A DNA stretch of 17,102 bases, taken from positions 2,422 through 19,523 of the forward strand of contig MGRI01000033.1 in NCBI GenBank assembly GCA_001798105.1, given 5' to 3'. The stretch comes from Deltaproteobacteria bacterium RIFCSPHIGHO2_02_FULL_40_11. Lineage in GTDB: Bacteria; Bdellovibrionota; JACOXK01; 2-02-FULL-40-11. Position 1 is the first letter of the stretch, and each line of letters starts with the position of its first letter. The notes beneath the pieces were generated by a model, which was not told the origin of the DNA, made no database searches, and worked only from the letters and a program-made list of their open reading frames with translations. Shown one piece after another: positions 13,866-17,102 of this stretch. A program made the translations under genes and the position numbers.

Positions 13866-15563
13866 ATGAACGTAGTACGTAGGTTGTTTCAGGCCTTATT
13901 TTTGGTTCTGGGTAGTATCATATTTATAAGTTGTGGTGGTGGAGAAAATGGTAAGGGTGGTTCTGCGCCAAGTGAATTGGTTCATGTAGAGCAGGAGCCT
14001 TCATCTGAGCTGTCGTTACCCAAAACTATATCTTCCATAGATAGGTATGTGATTGGGGGAACAGTTTCTGGGTTGTCGGCCACTGGGCTCGTGATTCAAA
14101 ACAATGGTTCGAACAATCTTATCATTTCATCAAATGGGGAATTTAATTTTCCAGCCATGGATGAGGGGAGTAGCTACTTGATCTCCATCGTTGGACAGCC
14201 CACAAAGCAAACATGTACAGTTTTAAACCAAAGTGGACTTGTTTCAGGAGCAGATATTTCGGATGTTGAGATCGATTGTGTGGACAATCCTCCAGATACA
14301 TATTCTATTGGAGGTACAGTTTTGGGGCTTAGTGGATCAGGTTTTGTGATTCAAAATAACGGCGAAGCCACGCTTTCAATTTCAGAAAACGGTATTTTTA
14401 ATTTCCCGGCCTTGGCGGATGGAAGTAGCTATTCGGTGACTATTGTATCTCAACCTACCCACCAGACATGTAGTATTTCACGGGAAGCGGGAGTGCTTGC
14501 AGGCAAAAATATTATCGATATTGAGATTCGCTGCGTTATGAACCGTTATCATCTTGAAGGCACGGTATCTGGGCTTTCTTCCGCAGGACTTGTTCTTCAA
14601 AATAATGGGATGAACCCTTTGGAGATTTCCACAGATGGGCCATTTCGTTTTTTATCGGTTGATGATGGAAGTAACTATGCAGTTACTGTTTATGCGCACC
14701 CTGTTGATCAAACATGCAGCATCTTAAATGGTTCAGGCATTGTTTCGGGAAAAAATATTTCAAATATTCGTGTAGACTGTGTAAATAATCCCATAGCTAC
14801 CTATGCAATTCGAGGAACGGTTTCCGGACTTTTAGGAGAGGGGCTTGCAATCCAAAATAATGCGGGTAAGAGTTTCCCAATTTCTACGAATGGTCCATTC
14901 AGTTTCCCCCCAATGGATGATGGCAGCCAATATGACATTTCTATTCTTTCTCAACCACAGAATCAGGCTTGTACGGTTTTGAATGGGAAAGGGACGCTTT
15001 CCGGGGTAGATATTTCGAATGTTGAGATTTCCTGTGTTTCGATAGCGCCACCTTGTGACCCAGACATGGAAATTGTAAGTGGAAAAACAACCTTTATTCT
15101 TATGGCACGGTTTTTTGCAGTCAAAAAAAAGGATGTATCAAACGCATGTTTCATTCATTTCAGTCTCAATGGGAAGAGGCTCTTTGATCTAAGTAGCAAC
15201 TTGAAAAATGAATCCAAATATTATTGGTATACCGACAACCCCTTGGTGCCAAGTAAAAGCGTGAAATTAATTTTAAATGAAAGCGATCTTAAAGTTGGGG
15301 TGAATCGATATGAGCTTCTTTGGACGGAGAGGTGGTGTGAATCAGTAAACGGGAACCCTCTTTTAGAGCTTTCCATTGCCCCTTTTGTTGTTAACTGGCC
15401 AAGTGATACGTCGTGGGAAATAAAGAAACGAAAACTTTCTGTTCCCATGAGTACAAGCAGCGGTCGATCCTTTGACCCGGCATTTAACTCTCCCTACCAT
15501 ATCCTCTATGGTAGTTTTAGTATGAGTGATACTTTTTCAGAGGGCAGCTGCTTAAATAAATAA
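13866..15563 (+). CDS. Lipoprotein with four 79-residue repeats
   Basis: The 565-aa product has a lipoprotein signal: MNVVRR, a hydrophobic core, and lipobox IFIS|C with the lipid-bearing Cys at residue 23, followed by GGGENGKGGS, a flexible linker; no Asp at +2, so outer-membrane sorting is likely. Residues 61-391 are four tandem domains of exactly 79 residues (see repeat entry), each of the type starting G-T-V-x-G-L and containing LVIQNNG, FNFP, GSSY, QTC and a final CV. Similar all-beta repeats occur in surface and secreted proteins of many proteobacteria. Residues about 395-565 are a different C-terminal domain with several Cys and Trp (for example LLWTERWCES) that I do not recognise. The ATG follows GAAGGG at 5 nt; an upstream in-frame TTG at 13854 overlaps that ribosome binding site and is unlikely. 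The stop lies 3 bp from the end of the convergent binding-protein gene. A surface or envelope role is inferred. Confidence 0.85.
   Translation: MNVVRRLFQALFLVLGSIIFISCGGGENGKGGSAPSELVHVEQEPSSELSLPKTISSIDRYVIGGTVSGLSATGLVIQNNGSNNLIISSNGEFNFPAMDEGSSYLISIVGQPTKQTCTVLNQSGLVSGADISDVEIDCVDNPPDTYSIGGTVLGLSGSGFVIQNNGEATLSISENGIFNFPALADGSSYSVTIVSQPTHQTCSISREAGVLAGKNIIDIEIRCVMNRYHLEGTVSGLSSAGLVLQNNGMNPLEISTDGPFRFLSVDDGSNYAVTVYAHPVDQTCSILNGSGIVSGKNISNIRVDCVNNPIATYAIRGTVSGLLGEGLAIQNNAGKSFPISTNGPFSFPPMDDGSQYDISILSQPQNQACTVLNGKGTLSGVDISNVEISCVSIAPPCDPDMEIVSGKTTFILMARFFAVKKKDVSNACFIHFSLNGKRLFDLSSNLKNESKYYWYTDNPLVPSKSVKLILNESDLKVGVNRYELLWTERWCESVNGNPLLELSIAPFVVNWPSDTSWEIKKRKLSVPMSTSSGRSFDPAFNSPYHILYGSFSMSDTFSEGSCLNK
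14046..15038 (+). repeat. Four in-frame tandem repeats of 79 codons
   Basis: Repeat units lie at 14046-14282, 14301-14537, 14547-14783 and 14802-15038, each 237 bp. Linkers are 6, 3 and 6 codons. The first and third linkers are alike (DNPPDT and NNPIAT), which suggests that a two-repeat unit was duplicated. Each unit keeps two cysteines at the same positions (in Q[T/A]C and the final CV), a likely disulphide. By eye, repeats 1 and 2 share somewhat over half their residues. Confidence 0.9.
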
Positions 15564-15566
15564 TAC

Positions 15567-17102
15567 CTACTGCCTAATCTCCACATCTTTTAAAATCGTA
15601 TTGCCCATGGCGTTGATGTGGTAGCCTTTCACATAGGGTTTTAAAAGAATGTTTTGTGCTTCCATGAATAAAGAGATAATGGGCACGTCTTTTTCCGTTA
15701 AAATTTCTTGTGCTTCTTTATAATACGAAAGTCTTTTTTGGGGATCCATTTCAGAAGCGCCCAGTTCAATGAGTTTATCGTATCGTTGATTCTTCCAGCG
15801 CGTTAAATTGTTTCCAGAATAAGACGTAAATAAATTTAAAAAATTATCGGGATCTGGAAAATCTGCGCCCCAGCCCAAGCGCCAAAGATGGGGAGCATCG
15901 TCTCGAAGCTGTCTTAAATGGACTTTCCATTCCTGGTTTTCGAGAAAAAGCTTTACATTTAAATTCTTTTTCCATTGTTGTTGAAGATTCTCGGCTACAA
16001 CTTTATTATCATCGCGGCTGTCATATACTATGGTCACTTCTGGAAAGTTTTCACCCTTGGGATAGCCAGCCTGTGCCAAAAGAAGCTGTGCTTTTTGAGG
16101 ATTAAATTGTAATCCCACTTCAGGCGCATATCCAAACATCCCTTTGGGCACCCACGAAGACGTTGGAATCTGATTGCCTTGTAAAATTTCTGGAAACTGT
16201 GTGCGATCAATACTCATGGAAAATGCACGCCGAACACGCACATCATCAAAAGGTTTTTTGGTGGTATTAAACCCGTAATAATACCCTCTTAAAAAAGGAC
16301 CATGTTGATAGTCTGGAAGACTTTTATATTTTGTAATGACAAGCGGATGAATGCGTCTGAGTAAATCAATCTTTCCAGTTTCATAGAGTGAAAGGGCCGT
16401 TGAATCTTCGTTTACAATATAAGCGGTAACCTGTTTCAGTTTAGGCGGATTGCCCCAGTAATTTGGGTTGGCTTTTAGAACCACTTTGTAATCATGTTTC
16501 CATTCGGAAAGTTTAAAAGGCCCCAGGGTTACAATGTTTTTAGGATCCGTCCAATGGTCCCCATATTTTTCAACCACGTCTTGGCGTTGCGGGAAGGTTC
16601 CCCAAAACGTATGGATTTTTAAAAAATAAGAGGCAGGATGCCAAAGCGTTACTTCCAAGGTGTCATCCGAAAGGGCTTTTACGCCTACTTTAGAAAAATC
16701 TGTAAGTTTTCCTTCATTAAAGGTTTGTGCGTTTAAAACATCAAATAAAAAGTAAGCATATTCTGAGGCTGTTTTGGGATCTAAAATTCGCTTCCAGCCA
16801 AACACAAAATCATGTGCGGTAAGTTCCTTGCCATCTGTCCACTTCACATTTTTTCGGATGTGAAAAGTGTATGTTTTTCCGTCTTTCGAAATCTCCCAGT
16901 GGGTGGCGAGCCCTGGATGAACATTTAAATGATGATCAAACGTAACAAGGCCTTCCATCAAATTAAAAATAATATCTGAAGAAACGTTATCGGTCGCCAA
17001 AGACCAGTCTAAATGAGGCGGTTCTGCTGTGAGGCGAAATCGAAAATGATCTTTTTCAGCTGTTTTAGGTGTGGATCCTTGAAACCAAACAAAAATTCCA
17101 AC
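15567..17102 (-). CDS. ABC transporter oligopeptide-type solute-binding protein (SBP_bac_5 / OppA family), 5' end missing
   Basis: The frame is open to the right edge: 34 codons lie upstream of the in-frame TTG at 17000, so at least 511 residues are present and the N-terminus is outside the window. The visible start (VGIFVWFQGSTPKTAEKDHF) looks like the end of a signal peptide without a lipobox cysteine. Next come FRFRLTAEPPHLDWSLATDN, the typical first strand of mature OppA-like proteins, then NLMEGLVTFD, ATHWEISKDGKTYTFHIRKN and VKWTDGKELTAHDFVFGWKR, the family signature, and later FNTTKKPFDDVRVRRAFSMS. The protein is complete at its C-terminus. It would capture peptides or similar solutes in the periplasm for an ABC importer; the permease and ATPase genes are not in the window, and the ligand cannot be told. 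It is convergent with the lipoprotein gene, 3 bp apart. Confidence 0.92.
   Translation of the reverse strand, partial: VGIFVWFQGSTPKTAEKDHFRFRLTAEPPHLDWSLATDNVSSDIIFNLMEGLVTFDHHLNVHPGLATHWEISKDGKTYTFHIRKNVKWTDGKELTAHDFVFGWKRILDPKTASEYAYFLFDVLNAQTFNEGKLTDFSKVGVKALSDDTLEVTLWHPASYFLKIHTFWGTFPQRQDVVEKYGDHWTDPKNIVTLGPFKLSEWKHDYKVVLKANPNYWGNPPKLKQVTAYIVNEDSTALSLYETGKIDLLRRIHPLVITKYKSLPDYQHGPFLRGYYYGFNTTKKPFDDVRVRRAFSMSIDRTQFPEILQGNQIPTSSWVPKGMFGYAPEVGLQFNPQKAQLLLAQAGYPKGENFPEVTIVYDSRDDNKVVAENLQQQWKKNLNVKLFLENQEWKVHLRQLRDDAPHLWRLGWGADFPDPDNFLNLFTSYSGNNLTRWKNQRYDKLIELGASEMDPQKRLSYYKEAQEILTEKDVPIISLFMEAQNILLKPYVKGYHINAMGNTILKDVEIRQ

Noticed and set aside
15567..17000. Binding-protein gene starting at the TTG at 17000
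   Set aside because: The frame continues without a stop to the right edge and the upstream codons encode the conserved first strand of the mature protein, so the TTG is internal.

Overview
The window is about 40% GC by eye and reads as chromosomal DNA of a diderm (Gram-negative-type) bacterium. Visible signs of this are an OppA-type binding protein with a Sec-like N-terminus and no visible lipobox, a lipoprotein, several signal-peptide proteins and one CxxCH haem-type motif in an exported protein. The compact order rsmD-coaD-aspartate aminotransferase and the many large, unfamiliar exported proteins suggest a Bdellovibrio- or deltaproteobacteria-like lineage, possibly an uncultured one. That placement is inference, because no rRNA or reliable phylogenetic marker is present.

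Positions 1-4709: the start of an exported protein that runs off the left edge (minus strand), then a hairpin-bearing spacer, then a very large exported orphan of 1331 aa on the minus strand. Palindromes bounded by GGGG(A/T)C lie on both sides of the large gene. The one in the 251-bp divergent spacer (4605-4647) is a perfect 21-bp inverted repeat around a single base. Positions 4710-6860: an exported alpha-solenoid (HEAT-like) protein, divergent from the giant gene. Positions 6850-9738: a 962-aa Eco57I/TaqI-like adenine-specific methyltransferase homologue on the minus strand. Its SAM motif is intact, but its catalytic motif IV is degenerate, and no nuclease partner is visible.

Positions 9890-13472: a plus-strand housekeeping block. 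It has a small basic protein, a class II aldolase with its own good promoter, then rsmD, coaD and a class I PLP aminotransferase packed into one operon (gaps or overlaps of +10, -22 and -4 nt). Positions 13400-17102: a small secreted protein on the minus strand whose 3' end overlaps the aminotransferase gene, a lipoprotein with four 79-residue repeats on the plus strand, and the C-terminal bulk of an oligopeptide-type ABC binding protein on the minus strand, cut by the right edge.

All three convergent gene pairs meet with almost no space (overlap 11 bp, overlap 73 bp, gap 3 bp) and without a recognisable intrinsic terminator, so opposing transcripts probably overlap. No tRNA, rRNA, CRISPR array or transposase gene was seen. 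The best candidates for something undescribed are the divergent pair of large exported orphans (463-6860) with its palindromes, and the methyltransferase homologue with the altered active site.
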